Assembly (NCBI GenBank): GCA_020161245.1
Contig: JAIUOK010000008.1
Coordinates: 1 to 64,000, forward strand
DNA length: 64,000 bases
Direction of reading: 5' to 3'
DNA from: Actinomycetota bacterium
GTDB taxonomy: Bacteria > Actinomycetota > Actinomycetes > S36-B12 > CAIYMF01
Shown here: in pieces, positions 19,083 through 27,949 of the stretch
Numbering within the stretch: the first letter of the stretch is position 1
How the letters are laid out: the number at the start of each line of letters is the position of its first letter
Translations under genes and position numbers: made by a program
Notes under the pieces: generated by a model
Databases searched by the model: none
The model's input: the letters and a program-made list of their open reading frames with translations, nothing else
What the model was told of the DNA's origin: nothing

Positions 19083-20077
19083 GCCGCGCCGCCGGGCCGC
19101 CGCGGGTGGGACGCGCGGACCGACGCCGTGTCGCGGCGCCGGGGCGCGGGGAGCGGCTGCGGCGCGCGCCCTGGCACGACCCGGTTGCTGATGCTGCCGA
19201 TGCCCTCGACCGTCAGCGTGACGACGTCGCCCGCCTGCAGCGGCGGCGGGTCCGTGCGCGACCCGTTGATCCCCCACAGCTCGGCGAGGCACCCGCCGTT
19301 GCCCACCGTCCCCGAGCCGAGCACGTCGCCCGGGTGGACGTCGGCGTCGCGGGAGGCGTAGGCGACCATCGTCTCGGGCGTCCAGCCGATGTTGGAGAGC
19401 AGGTCCTGCCCGACGACGGCGCCGTTCACCTCGGCGGTGCACCACACGTCGAGGAAGCCCTCGTCGTCGCGCCACTGCTCCATCTCGTCCGCCGTCACGA
19501 TCCACGGCCCGAGGGTGCTGGCGAAGTCCTTGCCCTTGCAGGGGCCGAGATTGACCTGCATCTCGCGGCCCTGCAGATCGCGGGCCGACCAGTCGTTGAG
19601 GATCGTGAACCCGAACACGACGTCCTTCGCGGTCGCCGGCGTCAGGTCGCGGCCGCGGGCGCCGACCACGGTCGCCACCTCGAGCTCGAAGTCCAGCGCC
19701 TGCGAGCCCCCGGGCACGGCGACGTCGTCGCCCGTGCCGATCACCGACGACGCGTTGGTGAAGTAGAAGGTCGGCGCGTCGTACCAGGCGTCCGGCACAC
19801 CGCCCACGCCGTCGATCGAGCGCCGGACCCCGCGCACGTGCTCTTCGAAGGCCACGAAGTCGCGCACGCTGCGAGGGCGCAGCGGGGCGAGGAGCCGCAC
19901 GTCGTCGAGGTCGACCGGCTCGTCGCGCAGGGCCCGCGCACCCACGTCGAGCGCACGCGCCAGGCCTGCCTGGATGAGATCGTCGACGGAGATGCCCGGC
20001 GGCAGAAGGTGCACGCCGTCCTCGGCGACGACGCCGGAGCGCTCCTCGCCGTGGAAGACCAGCCTCGCGAGCCGCAC
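19079..20077 (-). CDS. fumarylacetoacetate hydrolase-family protein
   Basis: A 332-residue FAH-fold protein. The metal carboxylates are recognisable in DFELEVATVVG and LNDWSARDLQ, and GSGTVGNGG is a typical C-terminal motif. Family members hydrolyse C-C bonds of 1,3-dioxo acids or hydrate or decarboxylate oxo-acids after extradiol cleavage. The GTG start follows the dioxygenase TGA by one base. It most likely processes the ring-fission product of that dioxygenase. Confidence 0.88.
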   Translation of the reverse strand: MRLARLVFHGEERSGVVAEDGVHLLPPGISVDDLIQAGLARALDVGARALRDEPVDLDDVRLLAPLRPRSVRDFVAFEEHVRGVRRSIDGVGGVPDAWYDAPTFYFTNASSVIGTGDDVAVPGGSQALDFELEVATVVGARGRDLTPATAKDVVFGFTILNDWSARDLQGREMQVNLGPCKGKDFASTLGPWIVTADEMEQWRDDEGFLDVWCTAEVNGAVVGQDLLSNIGWTPETMVAYASRDADVHPGDVLGSGTVGNGGCLAELWGINGSRTDPPPLQAGDVVTLTVEGIGSISNRVVPGRAPQPLPAPRRRDTASVRASHPRRPGGAA

Positions 20078-20078
20078 G

Positions 20079-21017
20079 TCAGACGGGCGGGGCCACGAAC
20101 AGGCCGGGGTCGGGGTCGTTGAACGACTTCTTGGCGACGAACTCGTCCATCTGGTTCGCCGTGCCCCACTGGTCCTGCACGTCGGGGTAGGTGAAGTCGT
20201 ACTTGCTCGGGTGCCAGACGTCCTCGTCGATGTCCTCCATCGCCGTCGTGTACTCGACGGTGTTGCCGGCGGGGTCGAGGAAGTAGGAGAAAGTGTTGTT
20301 GCCCGCCTTGTGACGGCCCGGGCCCCAGATCTTCTCGACGCCGAGGCGGAGCAGGCGGCCGGTGCCGCGCATGTACTCGTCGATGCCGCGCATCTCGAAC
20401 GACGCGTGGTGCAGCGAGTGGTGGGGGCAGCGCGCGATCGCGATGGTGTGGTGCTGCGGGCTGATCCGCAGGAACCACATCATCTCGCCCATGTGAGGGT
20501 GGATGAGCTGGTCAGTGATCGTGAAGCCGAGGTTGTCGACGTACCACTGCACGGTCGACTCGGGGTTCGGCGAGTTGAACACCACGTGCGACAGAGCGAC
20601 CGGGATCGACTCGCCCGCCTCGATCTTGCGGTGCTCCCGAAGGCCCACCTCGGTGCTCACCTCGACCGTGCGGCCGTCGCCGTCGAAGAAGCGGAAGCCG
20701 TAGCCGCCGCCAGGTGTGTCGACTGCGCCCGGCTCCGACACGAGCTTCACGCCCGAGGCGCCCAGCTGGGCGGCGAGCGCGTCGACGTCGGCGCGGTCCT
20801 TGGCGCCGAAGGAGACGAGGTCGACCCGCTTGGCTGCGTCCTTGCGGATGCGCACGGCGTACTGCTCGGGCGATCCCTCGCAGGCGAGGAACGACAGGCC
20901 GGAGTCGCTGGCGACCTCCGTGAGGCCCCACGTGTCCTTGTAGAACGCGACCTGGGTGTCGAAGTCCGGCACCGCCAGGTCGATGTGGCGGACGTGGGTG
21001 ATGAGGCGGTCGGGCAC
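20079..21017 (-). CDS. extradiol ring-cleavage dioxygenase, VOC superfamily
   Basis: A 312-residue two-domain vicinal-oxygen-chelate dioxygenase. The C-terminal domain shows the Fe triad: His in ALSHVVFNSP, His in LHHASFEM and Glu in GNTVEYTT. Catalytic His/Tyr candidates lie in CPHHSLHH and FTYPDV. Start GTG at 21017 with GGAGAG upstream. Adjacent to an FAD monooxygenase that could make its catecholic substrate. The monooxygenase/VOC dioxygenase/FAH combination resembles the naringenin (fde) operon of Herbaspirillum, recalled from the literature. Confidence 0.88.
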   Translation of the reverse strand: MPDRLITHVRHIDLAVPDFDTQVAFYKDTWGLTEVASDSGLSFLACEGSPEQYAVRIRKDAAKRVDLVSFGAKDRADVDALAAQLGASGVKLVSEPGAVDTPGGGYGFRFFDGDGRTVEVSTEVGLREHRKIEAGESIPVALSHVVFNSPNPESTVQWYVDNLGFTITDQLIHPHMGEMMWFLRISPQHHTIAIARCPHHSLHHASFEMRGIDEYMRGTGRLLRLGVEKIWGPGRHKAGNNTFSYFLDPAGNTVEYTTAMEDIDEDVWHPSKYDFTYPDVQDQWGTANQMDEFVAKKSFNDPDPGLFVAPPV

Positions 21018-21061
21018 GGGGCTCTCCGGTGGTGTGGTCGGCGGAGGGTCGGTGGTTGCGA

Positions 21062-22192
21062 TCAGGCGGGCTGAGCGACGAGCTTGACGACGCTGGCGAC
21101 CAGGCCGGGCACGTCGCCCTGCTCGTGGTCGAGCAGCCACTGGGCGAGCTGGAGGGAGGCCTCGGCGACGAACTTCGCGCGAGGAACCCGGCGGCCGTTG
21201 AACTCGTCCCACATCTCCTGCGAGGGCGAGTCGTGCTTGAGCAGCACCTCGGCGAGCACGGTCGCGTCCTCGAAGGCCATGGCGGCGCCCTGCGCGATGG
21301 TGGGCGGGCACACGTGCGCGGCGTCACCGACCAGGACGACGCGGCCGCGGTTCCACGGGGCGTCGAGCACGTGGTACTCGAACCACGTGTAGTTGACCTG
21401 CTCGGGGTCGGTGATGAGCGGCCGGATGTCGTCCCACGGGCCGTGGTAGGCCCGGGACTGCTCGATCATGATGTCGAGCCACTCCTGCTTGGTGAGCGTG
21501 CTGCGGTCCTGCGCCTGCTCGACGATGTAGGCGTAGAGCGAGTCCTCGCCCGTCGGGCAGTAGCCGGCGATGTACTGCGGACCGCCGTAGTAGAGGTCGG
21601 TCCGGGTGACCGACTCCGGGCGCGGGGCGAACACGCGCCAGATGCCCATGCCCACGGGCTTGGTCTCCAGCGGGATCCCGAGCATGCGACGCGTCCAGCT
21701 GCGGATGCCGTCAGCACCGATGACGACGTCGTAGCGGGCGGTCTCGCCGTCGGCGAAGTGCACGTCGACGCCATCGTCGTCCTGCTTGAGCTCGTTGATC
21801 GTGGCGCCGAAGCGGAACCGCACGCCCAGCGACTCGGCCCGCTTGACCAGGATCCGGGCGAGCTCGGGGCGGAACATGCCCATCGTGGCCGGCTGGTGCG
21901 GCAGCCCGGTCTTCACGTCGGGCATCTCGACGATGAGGGTGCCGTTCGGGTCGGGGGCGCGCAGGCCGAGCGAGTCGAAGCCGTAGCCCTGCGCCGCGCA
22001 CTCCTCCCAGACGCCGAGCCGATCGAGGATGCGCAGCGCGTTGCCCTGCAGCGTGATGCCGGAGCCGAGCGCCGACACCTCGGGGTTGATCTCGGCGACC
22101 TCGACGTCGACGCCGCCCTCGGCGAGCAGGATCGCGGCGGCAGTGCCGGCGGCGCCGGCACCGATGACGAGGACGTTCGACACGGCAGGCAT
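21062..22192 (-). CDS. FAD-dependent aromatic hydroxylase
   Basis: A 376-residue class A flavoprotein monooxygenase. FAD motif GAGAAGTAAA near the N-terminus, DG motif DVVIGADGIRSWTR and GD motif VLVGDAAHVCPP. ATG at 22192 follows AGGAGC. It is the first gene of the six-gene operon running to 16146 and should hydroxylate the phenol that the next gene's dioxygenase opens. Substrate unproven; a polyphenol A-ring is one option. Confidence 0.9.
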   Translation of the reverse strand: MPAVSNVLVIGAGAAGTAAAILLAEGGVDVEVAEINPEVSALGSGITLQGNALRILDRLGVWEECAAQGYGFDSLGLRAPDPNGTLIVEMPDVKTGLPHQPATMGMFRPELARILVKRAESLGVRFRFGATINELKQDDDGVDVHFADGETARYDVVIGADGIRSWTRRMLGIPLETKPVGMGIWRVFAPRPESVTRTDLYYGGPQYIAGYCPTGEDSLYAYIVEQAQDRSTLTKQEWLDIMIEQSRAYHGPWDDIRPLITDPEQVNYTWFEYHVLDAPWNRGRVVLVGDAAHVCPPTIAQGAAMAFEDATVLAEVLLKHDSPSQEMWDEFNGRRVPRAKFVAEASLQLAQWLLDHEQGDVPGLVASVVKLVAQPA

Positions 22193-22289
22193 GCGTGCTC
22201 CTGGGGTTCGCGCGGCCGGCCTGGGATATGCCGGTCCAGTGAAGGAACCCTCGCGTCGTTCGGGCCCGTCCGGAAGTGGCGGAGTCGGT

Positions 22290-22300
22290 ATGCCAGGCAT
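22290..22300. promoter_or_regulatory. ATGCCAGGCAT palindrome upstream of the aromatic operon
   Basis: Perfect 11-base palindrome within TCGGTATGCCAGGCATCCG, ~100 bases upstream of the monooxygenase start. The same 19-mer (central A to T) recurs at 27902-27920 upstream of the GMC oxidoreductase gene, and a one-mismatch form at 40195. Probable operator; the binding protein is unknown. Confidence 0.5.
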
Positions 22301-22342
22301 CCGCCGCGCCGATGCTCACCGGTCGCTCATCGGGTGCGCCCC

Positions 22343-22993
22343 TCAGGCCGAGAGGAAGCCGCCCACCATCCTGCGCAGTCCGTCGACGAAGGCCCGTTCG
22401 CTGGACGGGCCGCCGCTGAAGCCAGGCCCGTAGGCGGTGCGCACGACGAGCGCCGAGAAGGCGACCTCGAAAGCAGCCCGCACGCGCTGCTCGGGATCCG
22501 GCTCGGCCGACGCCGCCCCCGCGTCCAGCAGCCTGGCCGTGAACCTGTCGCCGAGGTCGCGGACGTGGCCGCCGCCGCGCCGGTTGACCTCGGGGTGGAC
22601 GCCTGAGATGAGGACGACGGAGCGCATGAGGCGGGCATGCCGGCGGAACAGCCCCACCAGCTCGCGGACGGCGCGGTCCACGGCCTCCGCCGTCGACAGC
22701 CGCCGCCAGGCGGTCGAGTCGTCGAAGCGCACATGCTCGGCGACGATCGCCGCCATGCCGTGGTCGTAGACGGCGAGGAACAGCGCGTCCTTGGTGTCGA
22801 CCCGCTCGTAGAGCGCCCGCGGCGCGACGCCGGCCCGCTCGCAGACCGCCGCGATCGTGAACGCCTCGTACCCGCCGTCCTCGAGGATCGAGACGCCCGC
22901 TTCGAGCACCCGGGCCCACGCCTCGCGGCTGCGCCTCTGCAGCGGCGGTCGCACGCCCAGCTCGGGGACCCCCTCGGCAGCGCTCACCCGCAC
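22343..22993 (-). CDS. TetR-family transcriptional regulator
   Basis: About 216 residues. The N-terminal helix-turn-helix region (AWARVLEAGVSILEDGGYEAF ending CERAGVAPRALYERVDTKDALF, shown in part) is typical of TetR, with an all-helical C-terminal ligand domain. The start is uncertain: GTG at 22993 or 22987, both with weak ribosome sites. It is divergent from an FAD monooxygenase gene; a perfect ACCGTA-N8-TACGGT repeat lies between them. It may regulate that gene, itself and perhaps the operon behind it. Confidence 0.85.
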   Translation of the reverse strand: MRVSAAEGVPELGVRPPLQRRSREAWARVLEAGVSILEDGGYEAFTIAAVCERAGVAPRALYERVDTKDALFLAVYDHGMAAIVAEHVRFDDSTAWRRLSTAEAVDRAVRELVGLFRRHARLMRSVVLISGVHPEVNRRGGGHVRDLGDRFTARLLDAGAASAEPDPEQRVRAAFEVAFSALVVRTAYGPGFSGGPSSERAFVDGLRRMVGGFLSA

Positions 22994-23069
22994 ATCATCC
23001 CGTCCGAGCCATGCCGGCCCGCGCCCGGCTGTTGACACCGGGGGCGAGGCGGGCGCATCCTCTGCCGCA

Positions 23070-23089
23070 ACCGTAACGCACACTACGGT
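23070..23089. promoter_or_regulatory. probable TetR operator
   Basis: ACCGTA-N8-TACGGT, a perfect 6-base-arm inverted repeat of 20 bases in the divergent region between the TetR and FAD monooxygenase genes. Size and position fit a TetR operator. Confidence 0.5.
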
Positions 23090-23135
23090 ATTAGTCCCGC
23101 GGCACCGGCACGCCGCGCGTCCCCCAGGAGCGAGC

Positions 23136-24362
23136 ATGGGCAGCACCCGACGCGGTCGCGTCGCTGTGATCGGGGCAGGGCCGGCCGGCATGGCCGCTGC
23201 CCTGTCGATCCACCAGGCCGGCCACGAGGTGCTGCTGCTCGAGCGCTACAAGCAGGCGCGACCGGCCGGCAACATCCTCAATCTCTGGCCACCGCCCATC
23301 AAGGCGCTCGGCCTCATCGGCGTCGACACGGTCGACCTCGGAGCGCCGTGCTACACCGAGTTCCGGGCGCCCTCCGGGAAGGTCCGTGTCAAGGTCCTCC
23401 TCCCCGACGACGTCGTCGCCGAGTATGGCGGCGGCTTCATCGGGCTGCTGCGGCCCGGGCTCTACGAGCGCATGGTCGCGGCGCTGCCCGACGGCATGCT
23501 GCAGGTCGACCGCGACGTGGCGCGGATCGAGCAGGACGAGCGCAGCGCCCGTCTGCACATGGCCACCGGCGAGGTCGAGGAGGTCGACGTCGTCGTCGGC
23601 TCCGACGGGATCGACTCCCTGGTGCGCCGCACCCTGTGGGGCGACCAGCCCAAGCGCGAGCACAACCTGCACATCTTCGGCGGCTACACCTTCGACAAGC
23701 CCGCAGGCACCAGCCCGGGCCTGTGCGTGCTGACGCACAGCCGCACCGTGCAGGGCAGCTGGACGGCCATCCGGCATCACGGCCAGGACGGCTTCCAGTG
23801 GTGGGTGCTCGGCGCCTGGGACGCCCGCAAGGCGTTCACCGCAGATCTCAAGGACACGGCGGCGGCCATGGGCGCGGAGTTCCCGGCCCCGCTGCCCGCG
23901 CTGATCGCCGCGACCGAGCCCGAGCATGTGCAGCGGTGGGTGCTCCGCGACCGGCCGGGCCTGACCCAGTGGTCGAAGGGACGCGCCACGGTGATCGGAG
24001 ACGCCGCCCACCCCACCTCGCCCTACGCCGCGTACGGCGCAGGCATGGCCATCGAGGACGGCTACTACCTCGGTCGCGCACTCGGCGGCGTCGACGTGTC
24101 CGACTACGCCGCGGTGCGCGCCGCCCTGGACGCGTTCGAGACGCCGCGGAAGCCGCACACCGCCGCGCAGGTGCAGCAGGCGTGGACGCTGGGGAAGCTC
24201 TTCCACCACGCGCCCGCACCGCTGCGGCCGGTCCGCGACGCCGTGCTCGACCGCACCCCCTTCCTGCAGAAGCAGGTCGGCGAGAAGTCGCCCGGCGAGA
24301 TCGTCGGCCAGCTCGCCGCGATCGACGCCGCCGAGGCGTCGTTCCGGGCGGCCATGGCCTGA
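23136..24362 (+). CDS. FAD-dependent monooxygenase (salicylate hydroxylase-like)
   Basis: A 408-residue class A flavin hydroxylase: FAD motif VIGAGPAGMAAALS at ~10, DG motif VVVGSDGIDSLVRR, GD motif VIGDAAHPTSPYAAYGAGMA. ATG follows AGGAGCGAGC. It is monocistronic and divergent from the TetR gene; the next gene converges 13 bases after its stop. A phenolic substrate is likely, since FAD hydroxylases of this kind act on electron-rich aromatics, but the sequence does not tell which one. Confidence 0.88.
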   Translation: MGSTRRGRVAVIGAGPAGMAAALSIHQAGHEVLLLERYKQARPAGNILNLWPPPIKALGLIGVDTVDLGAPCYTEFRAPSGKVRVKVLLPDDVVAEYGGGFIGLLRPGLYERMVAALPDGMLQVDRDVARIEQDERSARLHMATGEVEEVDVVVGSDGIDSLVRRTLWGDQPKREHNLHIFGGYTFDKPAGTSPGLCVLTHSRTVQGSWTAIRHHGQDGFQWWVLGAWDARKAFTADLKDTAAAMGAEFPAPLPALIAATEPEHVQRWVLRDRPGLTQWSKGRATVIGDAAHPTSPYAAYGAGMAIEDGYYLGRALGGVDVSDYAAVRAALDAFETPRKPHTAAQVQQAWTLGKLFHHAPAPLRPVRDAVLDRTPFLQKQVGEKSPGEIVGQLAAIDAAEASFRAAMA

Positions 24363-24374
24363 CACCCGGTGCCC

Positions 24375-26069
24375 TCAGACGTCGAGGCCGTCCCCGAAGC
24401 GGTAGAGGGGCGCGTCGGTGTCGAACGGGACATCGGGGCGGCTGGCCGCGACCGCCGCCATCGACGACGGCAGGTCGAACGGCAGCCGGCCGCGGGCTGC
24501 TCGGTCACCCATCAGGACGTCGACGAGGACCTCGCCCTCGCAGCCGAAGTCGACCACCAGCCCGGCCGCATCGGCGGCGATCCCGGTGAGGATCGCCGGC
24601 CGGTCGAGGTAGACGTCGAGAACGGTCGGCACCGACCGGCAGAGCGCGCGGATGCGCGCCACCTCCGCCTGGGGGAAATCGAGCGAGCCGGCGTGGAAGA
24701 ACTGCTCGAGGGTCCCGGGGGTCGACCGCGGCTCCCAGGGCGCAGCCAGCCGGACGACGGCGACGTCGGCCTCCTCCGGGGAGGGCACGAGAACGGCCCG
24801 GCCGTCGAACGCGTCCGCGGCGAATCCCTCGGCGTAGATGCGCAGCCCGCGGCGCAGGGGCAGCGCCGCAGGCCCGTCGTCGTTGCGCAGGACGACGCAG
24901 GACGCGGCTTGGGCGGAGCGGCCGGCTTCGCGGGCCTCACGGGCGCCGACGCGCAGCGGCGCGGCATCGACGTCGACGAGCGGCGACTCGAGCAGCCCGA
25001 GCCGGACCTTCTCCCGCAGGATCCGCCGCGCCGAGGCGTCGACGCGCTCCTCGGAGACGCGTCCATCGGCGACGAGGGAGAGGAGCACGTCCACCTGGTG
25101 CTCGCCGCCGAGCTGGTCGACGCCGGCGTCGAGCGCGCGCACCATCCGCTCCGCGTACGAGAGGTCCTCGACGCCCCACGGTGTGATCGTGAGGATGCCC
25201 CAGTCGCTGCACACGATCCCGTCGAAGCCGAGCCGCTCTCTCAGGAGACCGGTGACGATCTCCCGGTTGAAGGAGAACCCGACCTCGTCGAGACCGATCC
25301 CCACCGGGATGCCGTAGTACGGCATGAGCTGCGAGACGCCTGCGGCGAGCACCGCCTCGAACGGCTGCAGATGCAGGTCGAACATCCCGCCCGGGTACAC
25401 CTGCTCCTTGCCGTAGTCGAAGTGCGGGTCCTCGCCGTCCTTCTGCGGGCCGCCCCCGGGGAAGTGCTTGGCCATCGCCGCAACCGACGACGGGCCGAGC
25501 CGCTCCCCCTGCAGGCCCTGGACGTAGGCAACGCCGAGCCGGCCGGCCAGTTCGGCGTCCTCGCCGAACGTGCCGCTCTGGCGCGCCCAGCGCGGCTCCG
25601 TGGCGAGATCGATCTGGGGGTGGAGGGCCACCCGGAGCCCGACGGCGAGGTACTCGCGACGGATCGTGTCGGCCCACTCGCGCACCAGGCCGGCGTCGCG
25701 GGCGGCGGCCATGCCCAGGGGCTCGGGCCACTGCGAGAACGGCCCGGCCAGGAAGCCGGTGCCCGGGTTGTCGGTGAACGAGTGGCGGGGATCGCTCGAC
25801 ATCGTGAACGGGATCCCGTTGTCGGCGATCGCCGCGGCCTGCACCTCGTTGTGCCACGCTGCCAGCTCGCGCACCGACGGCGCCGCGAGCACGTTGGCGT
25901 GCCGGACGCCGAGGCGGATCAGCTCCGCGACGCCCGGGAAGCCCCACGGACCGGGATCGTCCAGCGGGCCGACCTGGGCGGCGGCGTGGAACAGCAGCCC
26001 GGCCCGTGCACGCAGATCGAGCGCGCCGAGCAGCTGCTCGACGCGCTCGTCCTGCGGGTCGGAGGTCAG
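24375..26069 (-). CDS. glycoside hydrolase family 3 (beta-glucosidase type)
   Basis: A 564-residue GH3 protein: N-terminal TIM barrel with KHFPGGG (substrate-binding His) and the catalytic nucleophile Asp in IVCSDWGIL, then an alpha/beta sandwich domain. It lacks the FnIII tail of longer GH3 enzymes and has no signal peptide, so it should act on imported glycosides. No ATG/GTG/TTG lies in a suitable place. The most plausible start is CTG at 26069, overlapping the TGA of the GMC gene. It would remove O-linked sugars, complementing the C-deglycosidases. Confidence 0.85.
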   Translation of the reverse strand: MTSDPQDERVEQLLGALDLRARAGLLFHAAAQVGPLDDPGPWGFPGVAELIRLGVRHANVLAAPSVRELAAWHNEVQAAAIADNGIPFTMSSDPRHSFTDNPGTGFLAGPFSQWPEPLGMAAARDAGLVREWADTIRREYLAVGLRVALHPQIDLATEPRWARQSGTFGEDAELAGRLGVAYVQGLQGERLGPSSVAAMAKHFPGGGPQKDGEDPHFDYGKEQVYPGGMFDLHLQPFEAVLAAGVSQLMPYYGIPVGIGLDEVGFSFNREIVTGLLRERLGFDGIVCSDWGILTITPWGVEDLSYAERMVRALDAGVDQLGGEHQVDVLLSLVADGRVSEERVDASARRILREKVRLGLLESPLVDVDAAPLRVGAREAREAGRSAQAASCVVLRNDDGPAALPLRRGLRIYAEGFAADAFDGRAVLVPSPEEADVAVVRLAAPWEPRSTPGTLEQFFHAGSLDFPQAEVARIRALCRSVPTVLDVYLDRPAILTGIAADAAGLVVDFGCEGEVLVDVLMGDRAARGRLPFDLPSSMAAVAASRPDVPFDTDAPLYRFGDGLDV

Positions 26070-27769
26070 TAGCTGACCTGCTGGGTCGGCTTGGCCAGGC
26101 CGCCGTCCGCGTGCTGCTCGGCGATGAACGCCGAGGAGCGCGCGGCGAGCGCCATGATCGTCAGAGCCGGTCCCACGTTGCTGTTGGACGTGAACGACGC
26201 GCCATCGGGGATGAACAGGTTGGGGATGTCCCAGGACTGGTTCACACCGTTGACGACCGACGTGCGCGGGTCGTCGCCCATACGGGCGCCGCCGCACTCG
26301 TGGATCGACGCACCCATGGTCAGCGCCATGTTGATGCCCACCTTGAAGATGGCGCGCTGCACCGGGTTGTAGTCCGGCCAGACCTTCTTGGAGTCGAGGC
26401 CGAGGACGGACCCGATGAAGTTGATCTGGTAGCCCGCGTGCTCGAGCATCTGGCGCAGGTGCGTGAGCTGGTGCTGCACGAGGATGCGGTCGTTCTCGCC
26501 CAGCTTGATGCGGATGTGCGCCGAGGGGATGCCCCACTTGTCCTTGCGGTGCTTGCTCACTGTCACGTAGTTCTCGTACATCGGGAGCATCTCGCCGACG
26601 CCGCCGAGGCCGAACGAGGTGGGCACGCCCTCCGGCACCGGGAAGCGGCCGCCCGCGCCCTGGAATGAGATCCCGCGTGCGAAGCCGGGCTCCAGCTCCG
26701 GGCCGATGTTCTCGTACCGCGGGATGAGGATGCCGCCCGTCGGCGGGTAGAAGGGGTCGGGCTCGGGCAGCGTGTCGGCCTTCGAGTAGCCCGGGAACTG
26801 CGGCACGCCGCAGAACGCGAGGCTGATGGTCTGGTCCATGAAGTAGCGCCCGAGCAGGCCGTTGGAGTTCGCGAGGCCGTTGGGGTGCTGGTCGCACGCG
26901 GAGTTCACGAGCAGCCGGATCGACTCGATGGTCGACGCCGCGAGCACGACGATGTCGCCGAACACCCGGTGCTCGCTCTTGTCGAGGCGGTCGCGGAACA
27001 CCGCGCCGTCGACGAGCCCCGTGCGGGGGTCGACGGTGATCCGCTCGACCACCGCGTCGCAGCGGACCGTGAGGCGCCCCGTCGCGAGGCCGGCGGCAAC
27101 CCCCTTGGGGACGCGGCCGAGGTTGGGCGCGGCGTAGCGCCACGCGATCACCTTGCGCTCGGGCCAGCGCTCGGCGACCTTGTCGCGGAACTGCTCCTCG
27201 ACGTCGGTGAGCATGGCCGGGCCGACGTACTTGCCCGCCGGCGGGTGGTTGACGCCCGGGTCCTGGTTTCCGTAGACGCCGAGGAACTCTTCGACGCGGT
27301 CGTACCAGGGCTCCATGTCGGCGTAGGACACGGGCCAGTCCATGCCGTGGCCGTCGCGGCTGGCGGCCTTGAAGTCGACGTCGGACATGCGCTGCAGCAC
27401 GCGGCCGTAGGCGTTGAGGCGGCCGCCGAGCAGGCGGCTTCGCATCCACAGGTAGGGCGCGTCGCGCGGCGTGGTGTACGGGTTCTCCCAGTCGTTGACG
27501 AGGAACCGGTTGCTGGTCTCGCTGAAGAACGAGCGCCGCGCCTGCTTGTACTGGCCGCGCAGGAACGCCTTCGCGCGCAGGTCGAGGTCCATGCCGAGCT
27601 GCCGCGGCGGCTTGGGCTTCGGGGGCTCGAACAGCTCGGGCGTCACATCCGGGCCGGCCTCGAGCAGCAGCACCTCGAGGCCGCGCTCGGTCAGCTCCTT
27701 GGCAGCCATGCTGCCGCCCGCGCCCGACCCGATGATGATGGCGTCGTAGCGGCGCTCGCTGGGGCTCAT
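26066..27769 (-). CDS. GMC-family FAD oxidoreductase, candidate (C-)glycoside 3-oxidase
   Basis: A 567-residue glucose-methanol-choline oxidoreductase of the pyranose-oxidase-like branch: FAD motif IIGSGAGGSMAAKEL near the N-terminus, VVLAASTIESIRLL, and C-terminal GGARMGDDPRTSVVN. At the usual 'NP.LTI' active-site position the protein reads VGPALTI, so a canonical Asn seems replaced by Gly. Relatives such as CarA/AgCGO oxidise the sugar of C-glycosides at C3, the step that prepares deglycosidation. Start ATG has GGAGGAGAG upstream. It is first of an operon with GH3; a ROK-type operator lies 58-78 bases upstream. Confidence 0.85.
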   Translation of the reverse strand: MSPSERRYDAIIIGSGAGGSMAAKELTERGLEVLLLEAGPDVTPELFEPPKPKPPRQLGMDLDLRAKAFLRGQYKQARRSFFSETSNRFLVNDWENPYTTPRDAPYLWMRSRLLGGRLNAYGRVLQRMSDVDFKAASRDGHGMDWPVSYADMEPWYDRVEEFLGVYGNQDPGVNHPPAGKYVGPAMLTDVEEQFRDKVAERWPERKVIAWRYAAPNLGRVPKGVAAGLATGRLTVRCDAVVERITVDPRTGLVDGAVFRDRLDKSEHRVFGDIVVLAASTIESIRLLVNSACDQHPNGLANSNGLLGRYFMDQTISLAFCGVPQFPGYSKADTLPEPDPFYPPTGGILIPRYENIGPELEPGFARGISFQGAGGRFPVPEGVPTSFGLGGVGEMLPMYENYVTVSKHRKDKWGIPSAHIRIKLGENDRILVQHQLTHLRQMLEHAGYQINFIGSVLGLDSKKVWPDYNPVQRAIFKVGINMALTMGASIHECGGARMGDDPRTSVVNGVNQSWDIPNLFIPDGASFTSNSNVGPALTIMALAARSSAFIAEQHADGGLAKPTQQVSY

Positions 27770-27826
27770 GCTCTCTCCTCCTGCACGGGGGCCAGGACGC
27801 CGCCGGCGCGGTCGCTGGTCCACGGA

Positions 27827-27847
27827 TTATTCGTGTTCTCGACATAA
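27827..27847. promoter_or_regulatory. ROK-type operator site 1 (weak)
   Basis: TTATTCGT-GTTCT-CGACATAA, matching the 21-base consensus TTCYGYCG-N5-CGACANAA well in the right half and poorly in the left. Upstream of the GMC oxidoreductase gene. Confidence 0.45.
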
Positions 27848-27905
27848 ATCCGCTGTGCCCCAGCCTGGGGCCGGGCACCTGCGGGCGGCAAGGGGTGCGG
27901 TCGGT

Positions 27906-27916
27906 ATGCCTGGCAT
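27906..27916. promoter_or_regulatory. ATGCCTGGCAT palindrome upstream of the GMC operon
   Basis: Second copy of the palindrome at 22290, inside a 19-base match (TCGGTATGCCTGGCATCCG). It lies ~137 bases upstream of the GMC start and ~34 bases beyond the MFS stop codon, followed by the palindrome CGATCGATCG. Confidence 0.5.
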
Positions 27917-27949
27917 CCGTCCGATCGATCGGTCGCGCAGCGGCGCTGG

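Noticed and set aside
22994..23135. TTGACA at 23032 as -35 box of the plus-strand FAD monooxygenase
   Set aside because: No acceptable -10 element at 16-19 bases spacing; only the TetR-type repeat is reported.
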